Assembly: GCA_017619335.1 (NCBI GenBank)
Contig: JAFZSP010000062.1
Location: 1-64,000 of the forward strand
Source of the DNA: Bacteroidaceae bacterium
GTDB lineage: Bacteria; Bacteroidota; Bacteroidia; Bacteroidales; Bacteroidaceae
Direction: 5' to 3'
Length of the DNA stretch: 64,000 bases
Position numbers and translations under genes: made by a program. Positions 17,627 to 25,603 of the stretch are shown piece by piece (positions within the stretch are counted from its first letter, which is position 1; each line of letters opens with the position of its first letter). A model generated the notes under the pieces. It had not been told where the DNA came from. It saw only the letters and a list, made by a program, of their open reading frames with translations, and did no database searches.

Positions 17627-17852
17627 CTACTTTTCTTGAATATATAGGCTTTTAGGGTGTTAAAAATGGCTATTGGAGGCCGAAAAATAGACGTTTTGTC
17701 CTTTTTTGGAGACAAAATCAAAGAAAAGCCTTGTTGATGTGCATAGGAGCAATAACGAAGTACCGGCCTGCACTGAGAGGCTGGTTGACAACTTTAGGCA
17801 GGAGAGGTTAGGTGAAGCCGCTGCGGGTCGCCTCGCCGCCGACTTGGGCGAG

Positions 17853-17900
17853 AGCCCCTCCCCTTAGGCCCCCTATATAGGGGGGCCATAGGGGGGGGCT
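17853..17900. repeat. G/C-rich palindrome
   Basis: AGCCCCTCCCCT (17853-17864) opposes AGGGGGGGGCT (17890-17900), and the inner part GGCCCCCTATATAGGGGGG (17867-17885) is a near-perfect dyad. It could act as a bidirectional transcription barrier or be a small palindromic repeat element. Confidence 0.65.
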
Positions 17901-18038
17901 AAGGCCCTTTCCTTTCGACGTCATCCTACATGGGTGCGCCTCACCTTCGATGGCTGCGGGTTGCCATAAACGGCGGAATAACTCACGCGAAACTGCAGTT
18001 AACTGACGATAAGTGACGTCAGGTGACGCAAGACTGCG

Positions 18039-18067
18039 TTGAGGAAGAAAAAGATGTCGTACCTTTG
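18039..18067 (+). promoter_or_regulatory. Orphan promoter (TTG-N18-TACCTTTG)
   Basis: TACCTTTG at 18060-18067 followed by CAACG, with TTG at 18039-18041. Just upstream, TGACG recurs three times at 10-11-base spacing (about 18004-18028). No gene follows for 900 bases; the predicted transcript would run through the repeat array to a boxA-like GTTCTTTGAC at 18315. Confidence 0.55.
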
Positions 18068-18137
18068 CAACGTGAAAAGATTAATGGCCAGATTTGGAAT
18101 TTGAAACTTGAACTATGAAAAGTGTATCACGAGCGCT

Positions 18138-18284
18138 CGATAACCGTTACTGGACCTCCAGATAACCGTTGCTGAAGCCCCAGATAAAGGCATCTAACCG
18201 CGGAGATGCCCGTATCTAAAGCCCAGATAACCGTTCCTAAAGCCCAGATAATGGAATCTCGAACACCAGCAACCGTTTCTCTCC
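18138..18284. repeat. Seven degenerate repeats with 21-22-base period
   Basis: Seven units, starting about every 21 bases from 18138. Most contain CAGATAACCGTT or a variant. The GATA words are spaced 22, 22, 22, 21, 21 and 22 bases. Units three and four (18180-18221) match the block at 1072-1113 closely, including CGCGGAGATGCCCG. No spacer-type unique sequence is present. Confidence 0.7.
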
Positions 18285-18353
18285 AACGCAAACGATCCTT
18301 CACATTTTGTCAACGTTCTTTGACTTTTTGAAATAATGAGAACTTTGCTGCTG

Positions 18354-18454
18354 GCTTTTGTTTTAACGCAGAGGCGCAGAGCCCCTATTACGCCCCTACG
18401 GGGACAGGTCTCAAAATCTTGGCGGCTCTGCGAACTCTGCGTTTAAAAGCAAAA
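18354..18454. repeat. Inverted repeat of about 28 bp around a small hairpin
   Basis: Left arm 18354-18382 (GCTTTTGTTTTAACGCAGAG then CGCAGAGCC) and right arm 18424-18454 (GGCTCTGCGAACTCTGCG then TTTAAAAGC) are reverse complements with few mismatches. The 41-base loop contains a smaller dyad around CCCCTACGGGG. It resembles a miniature palindromic element or a strong bidirectional terminator. Confidence 0.7.
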
Positions 18455-18511
18455 ACTGTTCCGTTGTATGGCCGAAAGTGGTTCCGCGTATAGACGACTT
18501 CGCATTGTCGT

Positions 18512-18577
18512 CCAGACGACAAGGCCTTTGCAGCCAGACGGAAAGTCTTTTGCGGCCAGACGACCGAACCGGAAAAG
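18512..18577. repeat. Three 22-bp tandem degenerate repeats
   Basis: Units at 18512, 18534 and 18556, each 22 bases and each beginning CCAGACG; the rest diverges (AAGGCCTTTGCAG, AAAGTCTTTTGCGG, CGAACCGGAAAAG). Confidence 0.65.
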
Positions 18578-18731
18578 CCAAATGACAGAATCGAAAGTTC
18601 CAAATGTAACAAGAAGAGTCCATCGCAAGACGGTGAAACCGATGGGTGCACAAAGTCTCTAAGAGATATTTAAGGAATGACTTTTATGAGATTTAAGGTC
18701 ACAAAATGAATCCATAATTTCTGATTTTTTC

Positions 18732-18847
18732 TAAATAATCTTGAATTAGTGCGGGCTTTGAGGATTATTCAGTCTCTTTGCCCGCTGTATTCTTACTTTT
18801 TTTCCGAAAAAATTCGTCACTCAAGAAAAACTTTGTACCTTTGCACC
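18732..18847. repeat. 116-bp direct repeat, copy A (promoter region)
   Basis: Identical to 22397-22512 except for three substitutions and no indels. It contains a GCGGG...CCCGC dyad, a conserved TTTTTTTCCGAAAAAATTCG stretch and ends in the promoter TACCTTTG (18836-18843) plus CACC. This copy stands 125 bases before the coiled-coil lipoprotein gene. Confidence 0.9.
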
Positions 18848-18972
18848 CATGAAAGAAAGTGTTTCATTGCAGATGAGGACTGAATAGCGATGGCAAATGG
18901 ACTTATAATATAAACTTAATAATTCACCTAAATAAATAATCATTAGTAACTTAACTTAATAATATCAAAGAA

Positions 18973-21510
18973 ATGAAACGATTATTCAATGTCACTTTAG
19001 CCGTATTAGCGCTGGTGTCTGCTCTTGGGTTGGTGTCCTGCAAAGATGCTGACTATGTTACACCCGGACAAGTGGATGCGCGTGTACAATCCAAATGGGA
19101 TGATCTTACAGATGCCCTCAACAACCGTATCCGCTCAGCAGAAAATGCCATCGGATCGCTGGACTCGACCATCAACAGCAACAAAGCCGCTGCCGAAGCT
19201 GCCCGTCAGGATCTGAATTCACTCATTCAGCAGGTGGCTGTCGCTGCACAGACCTACACTGACGAGCAGATTCAACAGACGCGCGAATACGCGGCCTTGC
19301 AGGCTCAGCAAGCCAACATCGCCGCCATCGAAACCATGACGACGCTGCTGGAGAATGCTCGCAATGAGTTGGCCGCTGCCATACAAGTTGCAGAGGCTCG
19401 CATCGCAACCATAGAGAGTGTAATGAACACACAGCAGGCCCAGATTAATAATAATTCTGCGGGAATAGCCCAACTGAATCAAAAGATTGTTGAGCTCATC
19501 GATGTTGACATGGATTTGCAGACAGCCATCGCGAATGCGGCGACTCGTGCAGAGGTAGCTTTGGCCACGGCAGAGGATGCAAGGAATTTAGCTGCAACTG
19601 CTTTATCGTTTGCTATTGATGCCTTGGATCAAGCATCAAACAATAAATCAAACATCACAGAACTGAAATATCGAGTGAATATTCTGGAAACGGAATATGT
19701 GACAAAGGCAGAACTGGCTGAAACCCTCGGAGAAATCAACGATCTGCTGGAAGGATTGAATGGTAGTACAGTAGCGGTCAAGTTGGACAACATACTGGAT
19801 TCCATTGCCATGCAACAAGCGCAGTTGGAAGCGCAGGAGGTGAGGTTGACCAGCCTGGAACAGTGCTGTATTCAGGTTCAGGCAGAGTTGGATAATCTCA
19901 AAATGGAGAATGCACAGCAGAATAATGCCATTGAAGCGTTACAGACCATCGTGACAGAAAACAGAACCACCATTAACGCCTTGCAGAATGAAGTGATGGC
20001 TCTGCAGGCTGAGTTGGAAGCCGCGCGCCTGGAGGCAAGAGCCTACACGCTCGAACAATGTGAGTTGGTGAAAGCAGCACTCACGGTTCATTTGGATTCT
20101 TTGGCAGGTGTCACCACAGACCTGCGAACCATAATAGATGCAACGGTGGCTCGTATCGAAGATATCTATCAGCGCACCTGTGACCGTCTGGATTCTCTTG
20201 AGCACAGCATCAATCAGCAGTTCCTGGAACATCAGACTCACTTGACGTATTTAGATACTTTGATTCAGACACTCGGAGAGGACTTCAGCAATCGGATGAC
20301 CAACTTGGAAGCTTTGATGAATACCCAGATTGCCAACATCGTGAATGAAATGAATCGGTTGGAGGCAGAACAAGCCCGTCAAACCGACAGGATAGATTCA
20401 TTAGGTGTGGAACATCAGGCACTCACAGATATGGTGTATGACGTTTTCACTTACGTCCAGGTGTTAAATGAGCGAATGAATACTATGGAAGATTATTTTA
20501 ATGATATTAAAGCCAGAATAGAATTATTGGAAGTTAAGGTAGATGAATTGTACTATTTGTTTGAATATCTGAACGATCGCCTGAACAAGCTCATCACCGG
20601 CATTGTCATTCAGGACAAGCAGATGCACTGCTATTACGCCCAGGTGGAAGGAACAGACACCGTGTTCTTTCCGAACAGAGACTTTGCCGGGCGAGTGGAG
20701 CTCGAAGCAGAAACGTATAACTTTGACCAAGATTTGAGTGTGGGTGTCATCTATGCCACCATCAATTCTGCTTCTGAACAAGACTTCTCTGGCACTCAGT
20801 TTGAATTGGAAAACAGCTTGGGTACAACCAGCCTCTATTTCAAGTTGGGCAAGGCCGAGAAAGCTGAGAATGTGAGAATCGTCAAACACACTCCAGCACG
20901 TTATGCACCCGTAAACAACCATCTCTATCAGTTCAAGGTATATCACTCCTTCACTAAAGATGTAGACCCCGACACACTGACAGCAGAGACAGACCTGTTA
21001 CTCGCATTGGTAGCACCGTGGACAGACTCTGAAGGAGAACACAAGGTTTATTCCCAGTATGTACTTCACTTGGCCCCCGAGTTGGTAACAGCCGCCACCG
21101 CTGCCGACTTGACGTTCAAGGGAGAAGGCAATAACTGCTTCGAGAACCCAGCCACTGGCGTGGATGTCCGTTTTAGTGAAGTGGATGGTTCATTCAAAGG
21201 TACACTCCTTTTGGGCAGGAACGGACAGCACCTTTATCGCGAATTCATTGAATGTACGCAAGTTCGCGATGAGTCTGGAGAAGAAATAGAACATGGTGCA
21301 GACTTAATCAATGAAGCCAACAACATGCTCAAGACAATCATTCAAACAGCAGGAAATGAAGAAGATGGCAAAGTGAGTATCACTTGTCCGAAAGCGTTGA
21401 CAGGCAAATTCATAACCCTGCGTTACCAAGCCCTTAATTATAATGGCACCATCGTCACGAAGGACTTAGTCGTCTGCTTCAGCAATGAAACGGACATCTT
21501 TGGCCTCTGA
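18973..21510 (+). CDS. Large coiled-coil surface lipoprotein
   Basis: 845 residues. Lipoprotein signal MKRLFNVTLAVLALVSALGLVSC with the acylated Cys at 23. Residues about 35-535 are almost entirely heptad-type helix, rich in Ala, Gln, Glu and Asn, with repeated segments such as LDSTINSNKAAAEAARQDL and IEALQTIVTENRTTINALQNE, predicting a stalk of several tens of nanometres. Residues 535-845 form a beta-rich globular end (ITGIVIQDKQMHCYYAQVEG onward) with no domain I recognise. It is expressed from the repeated promoter and followed after 28 bases by a beta-barrel gene, which may anchor or export it. Adhesin, spacer or S-layer-like roles are possible; none is shown. Confidence 0.85.
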   Translation: MKRLFNVTLAVLALVSALGLVSCKDADYVTPGQVDARVQSKWDDLTDALNNRIRSAENAIGSLDSTINSNKAAAEAARQDLNSLIQQVAVAAQTYTDEQIQQTREYAALQAQQANIAAIETMTTLLENARNELAAAIQVAEARIATIESVMNTQQAQINNNSAGIAQLNQKIVELIDVDMDLQTAIANAATRAEVALATAEDARNLAATALSFAIDALDQASNNKSNITELKYRVNILETEYVTKAELAETLGEINDLLEGLNGSTVAVKLDNILDSIAMQQAQLEAQEVRLTSLEQCCIQVQAELDNLKMENAQQNNAIEALQTIVTENRTTINALQNEVMALQAELEAARLEARAYTLEQCELVKAALTVHLDSLAGVTTDLRTIIDATVARIEDIYQRTCDRLDSLEHSINQQFLEHQTHLTYLDTLIQTLGEDFSNRMTNLEALMNTQIANIVNEMNRLEAEQARQTDRIDSLGVEHQALTDMVYDVFTYVQVLNERMNTMEDYFNDIKARIELLEVKVDELYYLFEYLNDRLNKLITGIVIQDKQMHCYYAQVEGTDTVFFPNRDFAGRVELEAETYNFDQDLSVGVIYATINSASEQDFSGTQFELENSLGTTSLYFKLGKAEKAENVRIVKHTPARYAPVNNHLYQFKVYHSFTKDVDPDTLTAETDLLLALVAPWTDSEGEHKVYSQYVLHLAPELVTAATAADLTFKGEGNNCFENPATGVDVRFSEVDGSFKGTLLLGRNGQHLYREFIECTQVRDESGEEIEHGADLINEANNMLKTIIQTAGNEEDGKVSITCPKALTGKFITLRYQALNYNGTIVTKDLVVCFSNETDIFGL

Positions 21511-21538
21511 GTGGAGAGAAGCCTTAAACGACACTGCA

Positions 21539-22330
21539 ATGAAAAAATATTTAATCACTCTTTGCATACTGGCCTGGGGTCTCTCCCCAGGCTGGGCACA
21601 GCAGAACGCCATCAAGGGAACCGTCGTAAACCAACGGGATGAGCCTATAGCCAATGCAAAGGTGGAGGTCCCTTTCTCCCGAAAAGTTACACGCACCAAT
21701 CCGCAGGGGATGTTTACTATCCCTGTCAAAAAAATGCCAACGAGAATAAGGGTCTCCAGTGACGGCAAAGCCACTCTGCTTCTTCGACCAGGTGAGGACA
21801 TGTTCATACGTATGAGGGATCGTGAGACGGCAAACTGGAATCCCGAGAATCGTCATTTCTTCATGGGTCTCACCGGCAACTTCATCTACTCCCCTGGAGG
21901 CAGTTACGACCCCTACGGCAACCAACGCGACGGCATCACGTCTCACACGCTGGGTCTCATGGTAGGCGTTATGGACAATTACATAGGGGCTTACGTGAAG
22001 GGGCACTTCATCCCGCTGAATGATGGTGATGACGATTTCGAAATCCGCTCACGCCGTGATGTTTATGACTTTGTTTTGGGTGGTATGGTTCATATTTGGA
22101 AACCCATCTATCTCAACGTTGGTGGCGGCGCCATGTTCTTCACTGAACGTTCAAACCATTTCAGCGCATTCGGAGTCCCAGCTGCCACCACTCAGGAAAA
22201 CCTTGTCAAAGGCATTATGGATATTGGACTCATGTTGCGTTACAACCACTTCATGTTCAATGCTGGCGTGCTAACATCCTTCCACAAATATGACTGGCAT
22301 CCCTCGGTAGGCTTTAGCTATATATTCTGA
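21539..22330 (+). CDS. Outer-membrane beta-barrel with N-terminal CarboxypepD_reg-like domain
   Basis: 263 residues from MKKYLITLCILAWGLSPGWAQ, a signal peptide; an 18-codon longer version would overlap the upstream stop region. Residues 20-90 form a carboxypeptidase-regulatory-like beta-sandwich (IKGTVVNQRDEPIANAKVEV, TNPQGMFTIPV). The rest has alternating amphipathic strands (FFMGLTGNFIYSP, GLMVGVMDNYIGAYVKG, YLNVGGGAMFF, GIMDIGLMLRYNHFMFNAGV) and ends in the aromatic SVGFSYIF, the usual end of a BAM-assembled barrel, probably of eight strands. It is the second gene of the coiled-coil operon and is followed by a terminator. Confidence 0.82.
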   Translation: MKKYLITLCILAWGLSPGWAQQNAIKGTVVNQRDEPIANAKVEVPFSRKVTRTNPQGMFTIPVKKMPTRIRVSSDGKATLLLRPGEDMFIRMRDRETANWNPENRHFFMGLTGNFIYSPGGSYDPYGNQRDGITSHTLGLMVGVMDNYIGAYVKGHFIPLNDGDDDFEIRSRRDVYDFVLGGMVHIWKPIYLNVGGGAMFFTERSNHFSAFGVPAATTQENLVKGIMDIGLMLRYNHFMFNAGVLTSFHKYDWHPSVGFSYIF

Positions 22331-22358
22331 TTACCTCAATAACGTTCACAGTGTAGCA

Positions 22359-22394
22359 AGCGCACCCCTTCCGTGAGTGGTGCGCTCTTTTTCT
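22359..22394 (+). terminator. Intrinsic terminator after the coiled-coil/barrel operon
   Basis: AGCGCACC (22359-22366) pairs with GGTGCGCT (22379-22386), followed by CTTTTTCTCTT. Confidence 0.8.
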
Positions 22395-22396
22395 CT

Positions 22397-22512
22397 TAAA
22401 TAATCTTGAATTACTGCGGGCTTAGAGGATTATTCAGTCTCTTTACCCGCTGTATTCTTACTTTTTTTCCGAAAAAATTCGTCACTCAAGAAAAACTTTG
22501 TACCTTTGCACC
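22397..22512. repeat. 116-bp direct repeat, copy B (promoter region)
   Basis: 97 percent identical to 18732-18847. Its promoter box TACCTTTG (22501-22508) stands 61 bases before the ATG of the epimerase gene. The two copies therefore flank the coiled-coil/barrel operon in direct orientation and drive two unrelated operons. Confidence 0.9.
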
Positions 22513-22569
22513 GTCGAAAAAGAAATGCAAACAATTTCTGAATAAAGGTTCAAGCGTTTAACACACATT

Positions 22570-23589
22570 ATGAAGATATTGGTTACAGGAGCCTCGGGCT
22601 TCATCGGCAGTTTCATCGTCAGTGAAGGGCTGGAGCGTGGACACGAAGTGTGGGCCGGCGTGCGTCGCAGCAGCAGTCGGCAGTACTTGCAGGACGAACG
22701 CACACAGTTTGCGGAGCTGGACTTGAGTAATACGGAACGCCTGACACAGCAGCTCTCGACCCTGAAAGCACAGATGGGCGGCAAGGGCTGGGACTATGTC
22801 ATTCATGCTGCCGGCGCCACGAAGAGTCTGCATCGCGAGGGTTTCTTCCGCACCAACACGGATGGCACACAGCACTTGATCTGTGCACTGCGCGCAGCCG
22901 ACATGATGCCCAAACGGCTGGTGTTCATCAGCTCGCTGAGTGTGTTTGGGGCCATCCGGGAATCGGATTACTCTCCTATTCTCGACACCGACACACCCAA
23001 GCCCAACACAGCCTACGGCGAGAGCAAGTTGGCAGCAGAGCGATGGTTACAGGAGCAGAAGGACGTGCCTTGGGTCATCCTGCGCCCCACGGGAGTCTAT
23101 GGCCCTCGGGAACGTGACTATTTCCTGATGGCCAAGAGCATCAAGGGACACGTGGATTTCGCTGTGGGCTACCGGCCGCAGGAGATTACCTTTGTCTATG
23201 TGCGGGATGTGGTGCAAGCGGTGTTCCTGGCTTGTGAACAGGTCGAGGAGAAGGTGCTGCACCGTGCCTACTTCCTCTCCGACGGCGAGTCGTATAACAG
23301 CCGCGCCTTCAGCGATTTGCTGCAGCGGGAAATGGGAACGCGGTGTGTGCTGCATATCAAGGCGCCACTCTGGTTCCTGCGTGCCATCTGTGCTGTCAAC
23401 GGCACCGTTTGCCGATGGATGGGACAGCTGACGACACTGAACATGGACAAATACCATATCCTCAGCCAGCGTAACTGGAACTGCGACATCGAACCAGCCC
23501 GCTGCGAGTTGGGTTATGACCCTCAGTGGCAGCTGGAGCGCGGTGTGGTGGAGACGGTGGCGTGGTACAAGAAAGAGGGATGGCTGTGA
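22570..23589 (+). CDS. NAD-dependent epimerase/dehydratase (extended SDR)
   Basis: 339 residues. The Rossmann motif GASGFIG is at residues 7-13, the catalytic Tyr and Lys at Y149 and K153 (YGESK), preceded by SSLSVFG. The opening MKILVTGASGFIGSFIVSEGLERGHEVWAGVRR and the absence of neighbouring nucleotide-sugar genes recall the SDR proteins of Bacteroidetes proposed as ceramide reductases (CerR). A PAP2-type membrane enzyme follows 22 bases later, which would fit sphingolipid synthesis, but a sugar or flavonol-type reductase cannot be excluded. Confidence 0.85.
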   Translation: MKILVTGASGFIGSFIVSEGLERGHEVWAGVRRSSSRQYLQDERTQFAELDLSNTERLTQQLSTLKAQMGGKGWDYVIHAAGATKSLHREGFFRTNTDGTQHLICALRAADMMPKRLVFISSLSVFGAIRESDYSPILDTDTPKPNTAYGESKLAAERWLQEQKDVPWVILRPTGVYGPRERDYFLMAKSIKGHVDFAVGYRPQEITFVYVRDVVQAVFLACEQVEEKVLHRAYFLSDGESYNSRAFSDLLQREMGTRCVLHIKAPLWFLRAICAVNGTVCRWMGQLTTLNMDKYHILSQRNWNCDIEPARCELGYDPQWQLERGVVETVAWYKKEGWL

Positions 23590-23611
23590 AAGGTTAAGGG
23601 TTTAAGGGTTC

Positions 23612-24595
23612 ATGGTTAAGGGTTTAAGGTTGAAGAGGTTATTGACCATAGAGAAGGTGGCTGCGGGTTATGCCGTGCTGACGAGCCTGGTGATGGCTGT
23701 GCTTTGGGCACAGCTGGTGGAACCGTGGGCGATGGTGCAGACACGGTTACTCTGGCTGCTGATGACGGGAGTGCTCGTGGGTTTGGGGAGGCTGAAGACG
23801 CAATGGGCTGTAACTCTTCTGAGGATTGCTGGGCAGTTGGCGTGGTTGCGTTATTGGTACCCAGACATTTACGAGTTTAATCGTCTGTTCCCCAACTTGG
23901 ATCACCTCTTCGCTGCTGCAGACCAGTGGCTTTTCGGCTGCCAGCCGTCCATTGTCTTCAGTCTGTGGTTGTCGGGAGGCGTGTGGAGTGAGCTGTTCAA
24001 CCTGGGTTATTGGAGTTATTTTCCGATGATTGCCGTCATGGTGCTGGCGGTCTTCTGGAAGGATGCAAGGAAGCTCCGTAAGACACATGGGACAGATGAC
24101 TGCAGCTATGATGGCGAAGCCCTTCACGTGGGCACGGTGATTTTGATATCGTTCCTCTGCTTTTATCTGATGTACCTGCTGCTCCCCGTGGCAGGTCCCC
24201 AGTTCTACTTCCAGGCAGTGGGTCTGGACGAGATCATGGCTGGACATTTTCCCGCTATCGGCACCTATTTCAGTAGTCATACAGAGATGCTACCTGCTCC
24301 AGGGAATCCGGACGGACTGTTCTATCAGCTTGTCACACAGGCACAAGCGGCAGGCGAACGCCCCGTGGCAGCTTTCCCCAGCAGTCACATCGGCATTTCC
24401 ACCATCGTGCTGTTGCTCTCTCGCAGGCATGTGCCGCGTCTCTTCTGGGTGCTGCTGCCCTTCTGGCTCCTTCTCTGCTGCGCCACTGTCTATATACAGG
24501 CCCATTACCTGGTGGATGCCATCGCAGGCTTGATAGCCGCGCCACTCGTCTTGGCGTTGAGTACCAGAATCGTTCAATACACAGAGGCCCAATAA
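23612..24595 (+). CDS. PAP2-superfamily integral membrane phosphatase/transferase
   Basis: 327 residues with about six to seven transmembrane helices. The PAP2 catalytic motifs are present: AFPSSHIGIS with H259 and HYLVDAIAG with H298 and D302. The long N-terminal part and the YFPMIAVMVLAVFW segment resemble the Aur1/inositol-phosphorylceramide-synthase branch rather than short PgpB-type phosphatases. It may dephosphorylate a lipid or transfer a head group. The ATG at 23612 sits within short GGTTTAAG repeats, so a slightly later start (for example TTG at 23630) is possible. The gene lies between the SDR and Gfo/Idh genes on the same strand. Confidence 0.8.
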   Translation: MVKGLRLKRLLTIEKVAAGYAVLTSLVMAVLWAQLVEPWAMVQTRLLWLLMTGVLVGLGRLKTQWAVTLLRIAGQLAWLRYWYPDIYEFNRLFPNLDHLFAAADQWLFGCQPSIVFSLWLSGGVWSELFNLGYWSYFPMIAVMVLAVFWKDARKLRKTHGTDDCSYDGEALHVGTVILISFLCFYLMYLLLPVAGPQFYFQAVGLDEIMAGHFPAIGTYFSSHTEMLPAPGNPDGLFYQLVTQAQAAGERPVAAFPSSHIGISTIVLLLSRRHVPRLFWVLLPFWLLLCCATVYIQAHYLVDAIAGLIAAPLVLALSTRIVQYTEAQ

Positions 24596-24610
24596 GAATC
24601 AGGAAGTGTT

Positions 24611-25603
24611 ATGAAGCTCGCAATCATTGGAACAGGAAAGATCGTGCAGGAGGCATTGCCCGTTTTGGCCGCCTCGCCTGGTATCTGTCTGCACTCGATT
24701 TGTGCACGACCTCACAGTCAGGAAAAGGCCGAGGCGCTGGCACAGAATTACGGCATCACCCACGTCACCACTGATTACGCCACAGTGCTGGCAGACGCAG
24801 CGGTGGAGGTGGTGTATGTGGCTGTGATCAACAGTGTGCATTTCACCTATGCCATGAAGGCATTGAAAGCTGGCAAGAGTGTGATTCTGGAAAAGCCTGC
24901 CTGTCTGAATTCCGACGACCTCGGTGACCTGATGGAAGAGGCCAGACGCCGGAATCTTTTCCTCTTGGAAGCTGTTACGCTGCTGCACCTGCCTGCTTTC
25001 CAGTTGTTGAAAGATGAGTTGCTGCCGCGTTTGGGTACCATCCGCCATGTGGAGTGCAACTACAGCCAGCGCTCCAGCCGTCTGGACCGTTACCTTCATG
25101 GTGATGTGGCGCCAGCCTTTGACCCAGAAGCTGGCGGAGGCGCACTCATGGACATCAACATCTACAACCTGCACTTCACCCAGGCGCTGTTGGGGCCTGC
25201 CCACACAGCTGCCTACACCTATCATGCTGGTTACAATGGCGTGGACTTGTCTGGCACTGCGGTGTTGGGCTATCCAGATACCATTGCTGTCTGCACGGGT
25301 TCCAAGGAAACGGACGCTCCCTCCTTCGGTCTGATACAGGGAGATGACGGATGGGTGCGCATAGAGGGTCCCGTCAGTACGATGGGATCCATCACGCTCT
25401 GTCTGAGAGGCGAGGAACCGAAGGAGATACCTGTGGAAAAGCCCGTTCATCGCTTGGCGCCAGAATTCGCCACCTTCACGCGTCTCTTCCATCAGGCAGA
25501 CCGTCAAGCTGCACTGGACAAAGCACGAGACCTCATCCAGCTCTCCCATAACGTCATGAAAACTGTGGAAATGCTGCAGAGGAATCGGTCTCTCACAGCG
25601 TGA
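24611..25603 (+). CDS. Gfo/Idh/MocA-family oxidoreductase
   Basis: 330 residues. The Rossmann opening AIIGTGKIVQEAL and the family motif EKPACLN (the catalytic Lys of EKP) are visible; the C-terminal domain carries GGGALMDINIYNLHFTQALLG, the substrate-binding region. It oxidises or reduces a hydroxyl of a sugar or inositol with NAD(P); the exact substrate is unknown. It follows the PAP2 gene by 15 bases, so is probably third in that operon. Its last 11 bases overlap the 3' end of murI on the other strand. Confidence 0.88.
   Translation: MKLAIIGTGKIVQEALPVLAASPGICLHSICARPHSQEKAEALAQNYGITHVTTDYATVLADAAVEVVYVAVINSVHFTYAMKALKAGKSVILEKPACLNSDDLGDLMEEARRRNLFLLEAVTLLHLPAFQLLKDELLPRLGTIRHVECNYSQRSSRLDRYLHGDVAPAFDPEAGGGALMDINIYNLHFTQALLGPAHTAAYTYHAGYNGVDLSGTAVLGYPDTIAVCTGSKETDAPSFGLIQGDDGWVRIEGPVSTMGSITLCLRGEEPKEIPVEKPVHRLAPEFATFTRLFHQADRQAALDKARDLIQLSHNVMKTVEMLQRNRSLTA

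Larger units (their letters stand above)
17579..18972. other. 1.4-kb gene-free region with repeats and an orphan promoter
   Basis: No gene of normal length is supported. From left to right it holds the GNAT-pair promoter, a small hairpin (17693-17717), a G/C palindrome (17853-17900), TGACG-rich direct repeats (about 18003-18030), an orphan promoter (18039-18067), a 21-22-base-period array (18138-18284), a boxA-like GTTCTTTGAC (18315-18324), an inverted repeat (18354-18454), a second 22-base array (18512-18577), and copy A of a 116-bp repeat carrying a promoter (18732-18847). Confidence 0.7.

Noticed and set aside
18115..18165. 16-codon ORF (MKSVSRALDNRYWTSR) after the orphan promoter
   Set aside because: Very short, its end lies in the repeat array and no conservation can be shown; kept only as part of the orphan leader.
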